Source: Symbiodinium natans (lineage: Eukaryota > Sar > Dinophyceae > Suessiales > Symbiodiniaceae). Taken from it: DNA of 64,000 nucleotides. This document shows positions 10,320-22,300 of the stretch, in pieces. The notes under the pieces were generated by a model, which was not told where the DNA came from, ran no database searches, and saw only the letters and a list, made by a program, of their open reading frames with translations. How positions within the stretch are numbered: the stretch's first letter is position 1; every line of letters begins with the position of its first letter. The stretch lies in NCBI GenBank assembly GCA_905221605.1, contig CAJNDS010000348.1:1-64000 (forward strand). The letters are read 5' to 3'. The position numbers and the translations under genes were made by a program.

Positions 10320-13300
10320 AGCTGTTCATCGACAGCCTTCAGCACAGTAATGTAGTCGTCAACCTCCAGCCTTGCCTGCAGAGAAAGATCTTAAGACTCT
10401 ACAGGAGGACTACAGCCCTGTCCTGGACACCGCGGCTGGCCAGAAAGTCAAGGAACTCACTTCTCACACCTCACTGCGGAATGCCGGCACACTCGTTGCT
10501 CTTCTGAGCACCCCATACACGCAAAGACCAACCAAGTAAGCTCAAGAAGGGACAAATTGAAATGCAGTTTGCTTCCGTTTAAAAGCCAAATCTGATTGGC
10601 CAGGTTGGTCTTCAAGGCGCTGCGTTTCCAGGAGGCTGGCCAGAGAGTCTGCTGGCCAAAATAGTAGTTGGCCACCACACGTTTTCCCAGGCACCTTGGA
10701 GTACTCATACGTGCGTAGTTCGATGTCGTTCACGCGAAAGAAGTGGCGTCTTAGAACGTGCAAACGCTAGCAGCAAGGAGTCAATCCGGCCAAAAAGCCC
10801 ACGCATGAGGTCGATCGCGTCGTCCCTGGCATTGGAGCTGAAACCTTGGTCTCTGGTGCGTGAGCTGCGGTGGTCCTGAGAAAGCGCTGGCTATGACAGC
10901 CTTGCGGGCAAAGAAGCCATCCAGGCACTCGGCCCGGTCCGAAAACACAAGCCTGGTCCAACAGCGTCGCAGGTTGTCCATTGTGCTCTCATTTCGTTGG
11001 CCTATCATGGCCTAGCTGCTATTCGCTGCTTTTGAGAATAGCTGCAAAGCTGTCCATGCTTGCCATGTGGCTGGCTCAAGCTGTAGAAATCTCCCCGGTG
11101 TGGTTGTCGAGCATCTCGATCGTACCATTCTTTGAAAGTCCCATGGGGCCTACAGGTTTCCCCAACTCCAAGAACATTGCATGGGCACGCTATGCTGGTG
11201 CATGCTTCTTTTCAGCACGGCGGCTTCGGATGATTGGGGATATACACCCACTTCTCTTCACTGATGAACATTTCCTTGGTTAATGTTTTGCAGCATGGGG
11301 AGCTACAAAGGTGTTCTCTGCCTGCCCAAGAACAAGAACTTCAAAAGGTCCATTGGGAGCCCGGCGAGATCCTCCTGATCAACGCAGGCCGCGAGGCAGG
11401 TTTCGGTGTTCCTTGCTGGCTTTGCCTGCGTCTCCGTGGAGGAAAGGCAACTGGAAAGGCAAGGAAGCTCCAGGAAGCTCCAGGAAGCTCCAGAGGCCCG
11501 GCCCAAGCTCGGAATGACCCGCCTGAAGCTTCGAGTAGATCGTCTTCATTTCGCCCGTTGCGATTTTCAGATCGCCCTGGCATTTTGCTGCTGACGAGAC
11601 TGGCTCAACTGACCACAAGGTTCAACAAGGTGATACATCAACAAGGTGAGACATGCAAGCCTTCCGAGAGCGTAGGTCCCGCAGTATGCTAATGATGGTC
11701 TGAGCAGATGGGTCTTTCTCGATGCCCAAGCCCGGCCACTCCTGTCCACAAGTCAGCCGCCATGGAGGGAATGAAGGGGGACAGATTTCTGGTCGAGGCG
11801 GCCTCTGCCAGCGTAGAGACACAAGGGTCAAAGGTGAAGCGCTGTTCCGACGGCTTTGGTGCATCGGGGCACAGCCAGGCCATGTGCATTGGCACCGACA
11901 GTCCACGATGCGTTGGCAGCCTTGAGCTGTCACATGTTGGCGCAGCACTGTATCACAACGTACCGTAATGTACCACGTGCATCCTGCCATAACCGAACGA
12001 GTCCAGGCAAACATCAGTCGAGTTGCCATGCGCGCATGCAGAGCATCCGCCCCACGGAGGATGGCTGCTTCTGGGCGGCATCAGCCTCCTGGGATCCTGC
12101 TTGCAGAATGTAGGAAACAAGCCCGGGATCACAATGTATGGCCGAACGCGTACTGCTCAGCCACCTTCCCGCCTGAAATCCACAGGGAGTCAGCATAGAA
12201 ATCTCCATGTGGCGCCAGGAGCTCCACCACTTCCTTCGCCAAGTTTGCATCGCTGCCGGCAATCTGGAGAAGCCTTGGCAAGTGAGGGCAGTGTGGGTGG
12301 ACGCGGAACCTATCACACGTTTCTTGACCCCCATCCAACACCAATGCCGTGAAGTCCTTAAATTAAACCACAAACTCACAGAAACACCTAACGGGACCAC
12401 ACACAGCCAGGAACCTTTCCAGCTCTTTGCTTGTGATGTCGTCCCCCCTCTTGATGTGAAAGGCCGGGACAGCCCCCAAGAGAGTCCAGAAGTCTTCCCA
12501 CTGCTGTGAGCTGTCCTTGCTCGAGCTAGTGATGGCTCGCATCGGGTTTCAGGCTGGGCAAGGGGCTTGAGACATGTTGCTGGTCGTCGTTGCGGGCCAG
12601 GATTCGCTGTCTGCGCTAGTCTCTTCAGCGCAGTACGCGTCCGATGGAGTTAGCCACTCCAAATCGTGGGCCTACAGGCATAGTAAAACGTGGTAAGGCA
12701 GCACTTGTTTTACAGCAGATGCCGCTCCAAGAAGCCTCGTCAGCTAGTCGTGATGCCAAAGACTTAGAGAGCGGTGTCAAGTGCAATCCTTTGCCGGATT
12801 GCCCGCCAACCTTCCAGCCCCAGCGCCAACACCAACAGCAAGAATTCAGGTGCGCAGCAGCATGTCTGACAGTTTGCCTGCCTTCGCTGTCTGCATTTCG
12901 CCCGTGTGTGTGGAGGCCAATACCTCAGATGCGGCACACATACCGGCAAAAAGAGCAAGAGGAGGTATCGCATGCAAGAATGGGACAACTTCAGCCTGGA
13001 TAGATTCGAATCAAAGTGTTGCGCAAAGCCTAGCATGCACATGGCCTCCAAGAAGACAGCCTCGTCGATTGCAGCCTGGCTGCCCACCAGCCAGTTTCGC
13101 TGACACAGGCCACCATCTTGTCCTCAAATTGCCACCCAATCGACGTCTCCAACTTCCAAACCAGAATTCTCGGCAGCTACACACAGACCTTGCTCTTGTG
13201 TGCTACATGATGCGCCACATGCAGAAACTCAAGTAAAGAGCTTGATGCGCCAGCGAACCACATGCAAGATATGACAGTCTCCTTGAGATCGCTATCTTCG

Positions 13301-16300
13301 CAAATGGCCAGAAGATGCTTGAATCTCCTCGGATAGGTGGGAACATTGCAAGTGCACAAAGTGAGTATAGCTACTCACTGCCCACCCGAGTACTGCGACG
13401 AAAGTTCGCTGTGACTGCTACCAGCTTGTCCGCATCTGGGGCCTCGCCTGACTGCACGGGAAGGTATGGCTGCTACACGACCCGGGCCCATGCACGTGCT
13501 TTGATGGCTGCCTCCTGACAGGACTGGCAGCAGCACATTCTCAAAAAACACCCAGCCGTCCACGCGCTCAATGCCAAGCTTCTTGAACAGTTGCTTGACC
13601 TGTGCAGGCTGCAGGTAGATGCATCTGGATGCCGTGGATCCACCCAGAATTGCATGTGGCATGCCGGACCTTCGGTTGGGCAATGCGACTCAGTCGTGGA
13701 TCCAATCTCTGCCCTTCTCCCAAGACTGCTTCCAATCCAGCCATCTCATCGGGGATGTCATACACCTTGCGCCCCTGTGCCTGCAAGACTGCGGCCAGGG
13801 CGACACTGCAAGGTGCCGTGGCTGCCCTGAAGCGGATGGCTGCAGCAAGTAGCATGATGTAGCATGCGTAGCATGGTTATGCATAGTTTTTGAGCATCCC
13901 TGGCCTCCTGCTCTGCCAAGGCCACAAGACCAGCCTCACTGGGAACCACGGCCCATTGCTTGATCTCCTGGTAAAGCTCCTCCTTTGCCTCGGCTGCCCG
14001 TGCCGACACTGTGCTGAACAATGTTGGGCTCCACCCTGCATTTCCCCAGCGCAAGAACAGCATCTGCGGCCTCGAGGATCAGTAGCAGAAGGTGCAACGT
14101 CTCGATGTCCTCAGGTGTGATCCCTCTCAACCCGAGCTGAAGGGGGTCGGTCAAAGCACGAGGTGTTTTGGCGAAAGAACATTTTGCAAGATTTTTGAGA
14201 AAGGAGGCCGAGGCCGGAACGGACACCTGCAATGCGAATGTCTCCTCCCTTTGAGACCAACGCCTCGCAAAGGCCTCTGCATGCAGATGTTGCGTTCGGC
14301 TTTATCGCTAGGATTCAGACGGTTCAAAATGTTCAAAAAATCGTCGGCCTTCAAACAATCCAGGGCAACATCCGCGTCCAACGCCTGGAACAGGCTGTCG
14401 TTTCTGCGTGGTGATGCACGCCCGGCTGTCTGTCGCCCCCCACCATGCCACCGACAAAGCTTTGTGCCGCTACGAAGAGTAACACGAAGAGTGCAATCCC
14501 ACTGCAAGTCCCCCATTTCATGCAGGCCACTGTCACCCCAAGAGCATCTGCCACGCGAGCTGGAAGCTTTCCAACTTCCAGGTAGTGCCCGGCCTGTGTG
14601 CAGACAATGCGCGTGATCATCCCAACCAGCACCGAAGTCTTGCATCCTGGTTTGCAGAGTGCCACAGCACCCGCTGCGAAAGCTGGGGGGGCAGACTTCT
14701 GCAAGGAGCGGCTCCAGTGTCGACAGATGCTCGGACAGATTCGCCTCAGAACACAAATGTCGGCAAACGCAACCAAGGTGCGGCCAAGTGCGGCCAGGCT
14801 GCTGGGACTCCTTCTGGCAGCTGCTCGCGAACGGCATGCGATGCTGTGGAAAAGGCGAGGCGGAAGTGGGGCTCCTGGGTCTCCTGCACCTCCTGGCCAT
14901 CCTGCAGGTCACCCCAGAAGTGTGCCGAACGAAGGAGAGATCAATGAAAGAGATAGAAATGATAGAAGAGGCCAGCTTTCTTCAGCTCTTTGACTCCCAG
15001 AGTCCTCTTCTGCGTCTCCGTTGCCAGGCTCAATGCTGTGGCCTGGACATGGCTTCCTCACCAAGATTAAAGGTACTTCTCGCAGTGCGTTGAGGATGCT
15101 CACGTCGGTGCCCTGGAAGAAGTTTACGGTGTCGCCTTGCGCAGGGCATCTCCACACATTCTGCAGCTAGAGATCAATCGACGCGAGGATTGAAGGAGTC
15201 ATGTGGGTGGCCGCCTGATCGAGGAATTGCAGCATAGAACGGCAAGAGAGTTTCCGCCGATGCATCCAGAGCTGCTGTCATCTGCGAACCAGGCACACCA
15301 GCATCACCTCCCGCGCGAAGGCGGCCGGGTCGCCACACAACGCAAAACAAGCAAAAGCTCGGCTCCACTTGCCTTCATCTTCCCAATCTTCGCAGCTCTG
15401 CAGCACGATGTCATGCTCCAGGGCGGCAGCTGATGCCAGGTTTCTGAAAGTCTCCGCCGCTTCTACAAATGCTGCTGGCACTTGCTCTCGAATTCTCCTG
15501 GGCTGGAGCTACAGACCCAACACAGAATGCACCGCCTTGCATCCTTTGTCCTTTCAACACCAAGCTTCTGATTGAAGACGTTGTCCGTGATGGCCTCTCT
15601 GGAGGATGGCACCTTCCAGTCCGCCTGACCGCAACGCAGCGCAGAGGATGACAAAAGCAGCGACTTGGCAACTTGGCTGTCTTTGCGCTGCGGGGCCTGG
15701 ACAATGAATCGGAGGCCATAGGACTGCAAAGGAAGCCAAGCATAGACTTTCTCTGAGCTGCCTCCAAAAAACCACAGCAAGGTCGCGCAAGCACGGTGCA
15801 ACTTGTATAGCTTGGGCTTAGTTTGCTCCATTAGCACAAAGATCCCTGGAACGCTCTCTTCCTCTCCCAGGGCCTGCTGCGCTGTCGAGCCGGAAGGCTA
15901 ACTTCCTAGGCCAGTGCCAAGGGGAATGTGTAGCTTTGAAGTTTGGTTCATCGGGAACTTAAAGTCAGATGGCCTCATCAACAACAAGAAGCAGATCCCT
16001 ACAACAGGAACCCAGGTAACGGGTGGGGGTGGGTGTTTTGGTCTGGCACTAGGGATTTGAAGGATGTGTAGAGCAGTGTTCTTTGGGATTTTGACCCGAA
16101 TGCGCCGGCTAGAAGAATCACTTTGGACTGCCTGAATGTCGTTTAAGTGTTGAAACGATGCCGAAATGCAACCTCCGATCGGAGGCTTCACACGTTTCCA
16201 ACACGTCCACATGCACACAGGGCCTGTAAGTCATGAACGGCCTCGCCCATATATGTTTTCACTATTTTTCACTGTTGTCCAAGCAGAACCAAGACAGCTG

Positions 16301-19300
16301 ATAGCTTTCAATAATCCGCCTGCTTTGGCAAGAAAGCGCAGCCACATCATGGCACTCGTACCGCCCTAGCTTCTGTTTCTTCATATTATGCTGTCGAGTC
16401 TCAATGCTTTAGTTCGAATGACTCTTGTCTGAACTCAATCAAGGCACAGCTCCGTCACCAACGAATCCACCTGCACGCCCCTTGTTTGTACCAGCCATCT
16501 CTGCTCCTGGCATTTTGACAACTGGGAGAACTTTGCAGAATGGCCCCAAAGAGCTCTTGCAAGCACACTTGCTGCTCCTCCGACTCAGGCGATGCCTCGG
16601 CCAGCTGCAATTTGCACTTTTCGCGCTCTGCATGCTCAAACTGTGTGGGAGAAATCAAAAAAGCGCCTCTGGTGACGTGATGTCAACCTTCAGCTTGATC
16701 TCCTACAGCTTTTGAAAAGCACACGCGTAAGACTTGAAGATCTGCATCCTCCTCACAAGCGCCTTGGCCTGGCCCTCTGAAGGGAGAATCTCTTTGGTGA
16801 TGACCTGTTTCAGCCCACGTGCTTCGTCCATCACCTGCACATCAAGGGGCCCGAAGCTGCACGGCACCCACAAACAGAACAAAACATGTGAGACTTACAC
16901 ACATATATATATATATATAATACTATGTATAATCTCAGATATATTATAGATGTATATATATATACATATATCCATATTATAAATGGATGTACGGGAGAAG
17001 TTCGGGCACCTCCACCTGTGCCAGCTTGCGAAGGAACAAGAGCAAGGTGGGCTGCACGTCTTTCAGCGCCCGCTGGCCAATGTCCGGAGCTTGCAGGCCA
17101 CGCTTTGTCAAGGGCCCTGCACGGAAGTAGGACCGAGGTGTTCCAGGCTGAAAAGTCATGCCGAGCATCGGCCTGGCCTTGTGTACTGCTCAAGGGCAAG
17201 ACAAGCCGCGTTCCACGAGGTGGATTTGAGGGGGGAGGCAATGGAAAGGGCAAAAGAGAGCCCAGGCCTTGCCTGAACGACACAGCGCAGTACTCAGTAC
17301 TGTACATGGCACTGGCTCAAGAAGCGTGGATGATGCTTCGTGGCTGCAAGCCTCCGCTTTGACTGGCTAAATGGGTTGCCAAGTCTCAGCGCGTCAGCGT
17401 CGAAATGGAAGTGAAAGCCACGCGAGTGCAAGACAGGAGTGGAGGTAACGAGAAACACCTTTGGCGAGTGTGAACAAGTGTGCTTGAAGCGGCTGGTGAA
17501 CGGTGTTAAGTGCGGGTAAGTAGGGCATCAGAGTAGCTGACTTGAATCCAATTCCCTTGGCACCGATGAACTTCTTGTCAGCCAGTTGTTTTGTAGATTT
17601 GTCGATGTCGCAAATGGCAGTGACGTTCTTCTCCTGTCTGCGGTGCTTGCGCTGCTGCCTAGAGCCTCGAGAAGGCGCATGACCCGCCCTTGTGGCAGAT
17701 TGTCGCAGTCCTGGAACCCACTCTCATTGTGCTCTAGCACAAGATAGGCTTCGACAGCATCTCCAGCACGGAAGCTGGTGATGCTATCGAAGTTACCCCT
17801 CCTGTGCGCCATGGGACACATGATTGCAATGGGAAACTCTCAGAGTTACGTCTACTTCCAACTTCCTGCCTGGATTCGTACGTGAGCCGCAGTGTTGGGA
17901 TCTCACCTGAGCGGCGATTTGCAGCCTACATCGACTTGTACGAGCAGCACAAGCTTTGAAGCAACCTATTGTTCTTGCTCTTGTTTCCACCACGAATCAA
18001 CAGCCAACATGCAGCCATGTGCGATTACATGAACCAAAGAGCCCTCCGGATATGTGCAGTCGTCGCAGTTCTGAAGAAGCTCCAGCAGAAAATGGGCCTG
18101 TCGATTTCTCGAGCTTCCGACATACAATTGGAAAGCACGGAAAGCGCAATCAAGACAGTCGGCCTCTCCGCTGTAGAGATCTTCCGACAATCGCTTCACG
18201 GCTCCTTGCACAGTCCGCTGCAACGACCGAACGCCAGGATCTTCAGGTTCTTTGATCCATGAGCGCTTCTCCAAGTCCACGTCGTCGTAGTCCACTTTCC
18301 TGAAAGCAAGCTGTGCGGCGCCTATGCTTCGACAATGTTTGAGATGCTATGACGCTGACGACCACATAATGCAACACCAGCATCTTCATGGCAGCAATCC
18401 GTCTGCAGACTTCCTGTTGCAGCTTCTGCAGGAATTAGTCAGACTTGTGCACAAATTACACACACAGAGAACACAATCCATGACATTGGTCCTCATTCTC
18501 TGCGTCATCTTCAGCCGCGGCTGCCTCTCGCACTGCCTCCCTGTTCACGGCTGGCTGCTCCTTGGTCGTGCTGGTTTGGCTTTCGGCTTTCTCTAAAGCC
18601 TCCTGGCGCTCAGCTTCTTCGGAAGCCGCCTGCTTGTGCTGCGTGTTGGCATCAAGGGAAGCCTTGCTCGGCTGCGGCCTTGATAAGTCAATCCATTCCT
18701 TCACGCCATACTGGAGCCCCAGCTGCTTCAAAGCCGAGCGGAGCCAAGGAACGCCCTCGTAGGCGGGGTTGAAGGCCATGTTCAGCAAGGCCGCAGGCGG
18801 CCGTTCCAAGCGCATGTACCCGGAAGCAATGATCTCTATCGCCTCCTTTGTGACATCCAAGGCTCCACGAGGGAGTGCGGCAACGGCCGTGAGCAGGAAG
18901 CGCTCCGATTCACCTTCTTTGAAGGCACCAGTAAAGGCTTTAGAGATCTGATCCTTCAGCAGTGAAGAAGGCGCCGCCCGCCCCTCACGCAGCAGGCGGG
19001 CCAACACGATTGCAGATACGGCGCGGCCGTCCGTGGCCTCCAATGCTGTAGCGAGCCGCTCCGTCGAGCAGTCTTTGGCCAAGGGTAGGCGTACGAAGGC
19101 ATTGTGACGGACCTCCAGAATGCTGCCAACTGCGCCTCTCTTGCTCGCTCTCGCCTCAAACTCGGGTGAGCGCAGGAAGCAGCTGATGTCCATTGCCAGG
19201 GCCCCGAAACGCATCTCCCACTCAGGAAGTGACTCTGCCACATCGAAAAGTACCGGACAAGAAAGCACTGCTTCGGTGGCCTCTTCCAACAGTTCATCCC

Positions 19301-22300
19301 TCTCCTCACTCGTCGCAGCTTGAGTGGCTGGCCCAGATGATGCATGAGAGCTTGACATTGGGAACACAACCTTTGTCGAACGCTCGGCGGGATTGTTCTC
19401 GACCTGCGTGCAGTCAATGCTGTCGACAATGCCCTGAATCTCACCGTCCGCCCTTAGTTTGGCACAGTTTGGCAATGAATGCAACAGCTCACAGCAGCTT
19501 TCAGATGATCCTGCAAGCTGAAACCAGCTACGAGTAGTGCCGGTCCAGGGGCAAGACTGCACCGAAGTGATGCAGCAGCAAACGGAGATTCCGCTCCGCG
19601 TCCTTCCACGCGACATGACGGACTGTGAGCACGCGCAATATTAAGTTCCCCGTCGGAAAGAGGTGGGAAAAATCTACATCGCTAGCAACGACACTCCAAC
19701 TCGTGAAGGACGGGCGGCATCACATTCTGCAGCGGCTCGGCGCCACATGTCCTTAGCAGGCACCACAATTCGGAGAGCGCATAGGACAGCATAGCACATG
19801 AAGGCCAACATAGGCCAACATTCGGACGACGAGCAGTGCCAATTCAGCACGACTTGGACAATTCAGAAGCGATAGAACTCCCTTTACTTGAAGGGGCTTG
19901 TATGTCACGCGACGCGATGTGGGGATATGAAGCAGAAGAAAGTTCAAGACCCGGTGGCCGTAAGGGGCGTGCGTTGACTCGAAAGATGATACTCCCAATG
20001 CAGCTTGTGGTTTCAGGCAGCGTTGCTGCGTGCTTCGCGGGGGCCCCTGCCCTGCTGGCTCCCTGCTTTCGTGCAGCAGTCTCAGCCCCTTTTGCCGTAG
20101 CCCACAGCGCGTTCCCGCAGCTTGACCAATCCCTGGGCAGCTTGCCTCTGCAGCTTAAGTTTAAGACTTGGCAGCTGCCAGTGGCTAGGTGACCTGGAGG
20201 TCGTGGAGCCGTGGAGCCAAAACCGTTTTCGACAAAACCGGCCCGTAATGTTGAACGATTTCCGGTGAAAATCACCAATGAGCTGGGGATTTAAACAAAA
20301 AACACAGCTTTTTTTGCGGAAAGCGAACGCTTTAACTGAGCCTACCAAACCCATCATGCCATCTGCTTGAGGCACGGGACTGGGCGCCCTTAACCCTGAA
20401 CCCAAAAACCGGAGCCATTGTTGTCCAACAGCTGCTTGGTCCCAGCAGAAAACCCTAAACCCTCAAGCAAAAACCTGAAGTGGATGGCCATGGGGAAGGT
20501 CCAGGAGGCGCTGATGGCAAGATACCGCTTTGGCATGAACCCCAACCCGAGCATTGATGTGGCACGGGATGGCCTAGCTCCTGAATTGTCCGCATCTGTT
20601 TCCAGAATTGTACGTACCAGTTTCCCGCAGTGGCGGTCTCTGACCTGTTTCCGGAATTCTCATGTCTGAATTTCTGGCTCCGTTTCCTGCATTTCCGGTC
20701 CTGCTTCCGAAATCTACGCCTGAACTTTGGTTCTGATGGCCGAATGCGGCTACGTTCCTGGAGTTTCGCGCCGACAAGCTAGAAGCTACAGCTACTGGTA
20801 GCACGTAGCCTTAACCCCCAAGCCCTCCCTTGGGCTGACCAAGGTTCCTCTGCGGCCGTCTCAACCTTCAAGCGGCTGCGGCTTGCCAGTCCGGCAGCAT
20901 CTGCAATTTCCAGGTTGTGTTGCCTTGGGGCAGCTGGGGCAGCTCGGGCCTTGAAGTTCACCAGATTCACCAGATCTTCTGCAGGCCAGGCACGAGATCC
21001 AGCTGCCGAAACTGGATCCCAGCTTCAGGTCCCTCCAAGTGTTCTTCCCCTCTTCCTTGCAGAGACGGTCTTCGAACTTTCCCAACCTGAGGCATGCTTG
21101 AACACAGATAGACTATGCCTTTACCCGAATTGTTTGCTTTGAGGCATGCCTGCTCCACGCAGTCACGGAGGCGAGTATTGCTGCAGACGAGGGGCGCTTT
21201 CAGAAGCTCTCCCAGCTCCAGACTTGATCCCAGAAACGTGCGCATGCGGTCCAGGATGCGACTGCTGCTGAACTGCTTCGAATTCTCTAGTGCTGGCTCT
21301 TCCGCCTGGCATTGCGGTGCGACTGGCCAAGTGCATCCGGGTTTGAGGTGCTCTGGTACACACTTTGACATCGAAAACCCAATTGCGCCTCGGTCACCCT
21401 GTTGTCACCTTCCGCTCTCGTGCCATCGCCTGGCAGCTCAACATCTTTTGCCTCATCCGCTTCTCCTGCATCAAGCAACCCCCCAGGCTTGCAATGACTA
21501 CATTCAATGTGCACTGATGGTGATGCTTTTCTGCGCCTCCGTTCTTGGGTGCCAACTGCAGTAGCTCACTGAACAGCCAGCGCACATAATGTGACGGGCT
21601 ATTGCGGCTACTTGCTGCTGACCATTCATTTGCTGCTGGCCAGTCTGGCCGCTCCGACGCAAGGCCTGGACAAGACGAGGCACTCGAACACTTCTGAACT
21701 TCTAAGGGGCAGCCATCAATATTTGGATACATTTGGCAAAGCGGCCATCGACAAACTTTTGCTGCTTTTCCCTGCTGCTGAGCATGGCCAGCCTCTGAGA
21801 TACATGTGCTGAGCGACGAAGACGGAAACACTTTTGCAAACGTTTCTGCCATGGAGCTCCACCAAGAAGTCTTCGTGTTGTCGGTGCAGGCTCAGAGCGA
21901 TCCATTCAGCGAAGGCACGCGCAACAGTCTCCCTACCGCCTGCGAGCAGAGGCCACAAAGCGAAAACAAAAAATCTCTCGCTGACTTGTGCTGCTCAGTT
22001 TTGAATCACATGCCGGCCTGTTCGTGCTTTCGCTGCTAGGTTTGCCCCCGAGTTGGTCATGGCAGGAATGAGCTGTCCCAAGAAGGAGCCATCCTGCACT
22101 GCGATGCCTGCAATCAGGGGCCGCGCGCAAAGTGCCAATGGAATACTTGCAATGCTCAGGCACCGACCCATTTTGCGAAAGTCGTCAAAGCGATACGCTT
22201 CCGCAAGCTGATTCAGTGCCCCATACACTGAATTGGCCCTCTTGTTCGACAGCCTCGAGCCCACGCGAGAGAAGGACTTCACCACATCGGCGGAGAAAAG

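Noticed and set aside
17300-17320. CATGGCACTGGCTCAAG resembling the end of the dinoflagellate spliced leader
   Set aside because: Only the last 9 bases (TGGCTCAAG) match well; it lies inside the NO VEIN-like gene and not at a gene start.
18456-19616. Taking the 386-codon frame, with ATG at 19616, as a complete separate protein
   Set aside because: Its first residues are better read in another frame (AERNLRLLLHHFGAVLPLD), and its 3' end leads through an intron into the ATPase exons, so it is an internal exon.
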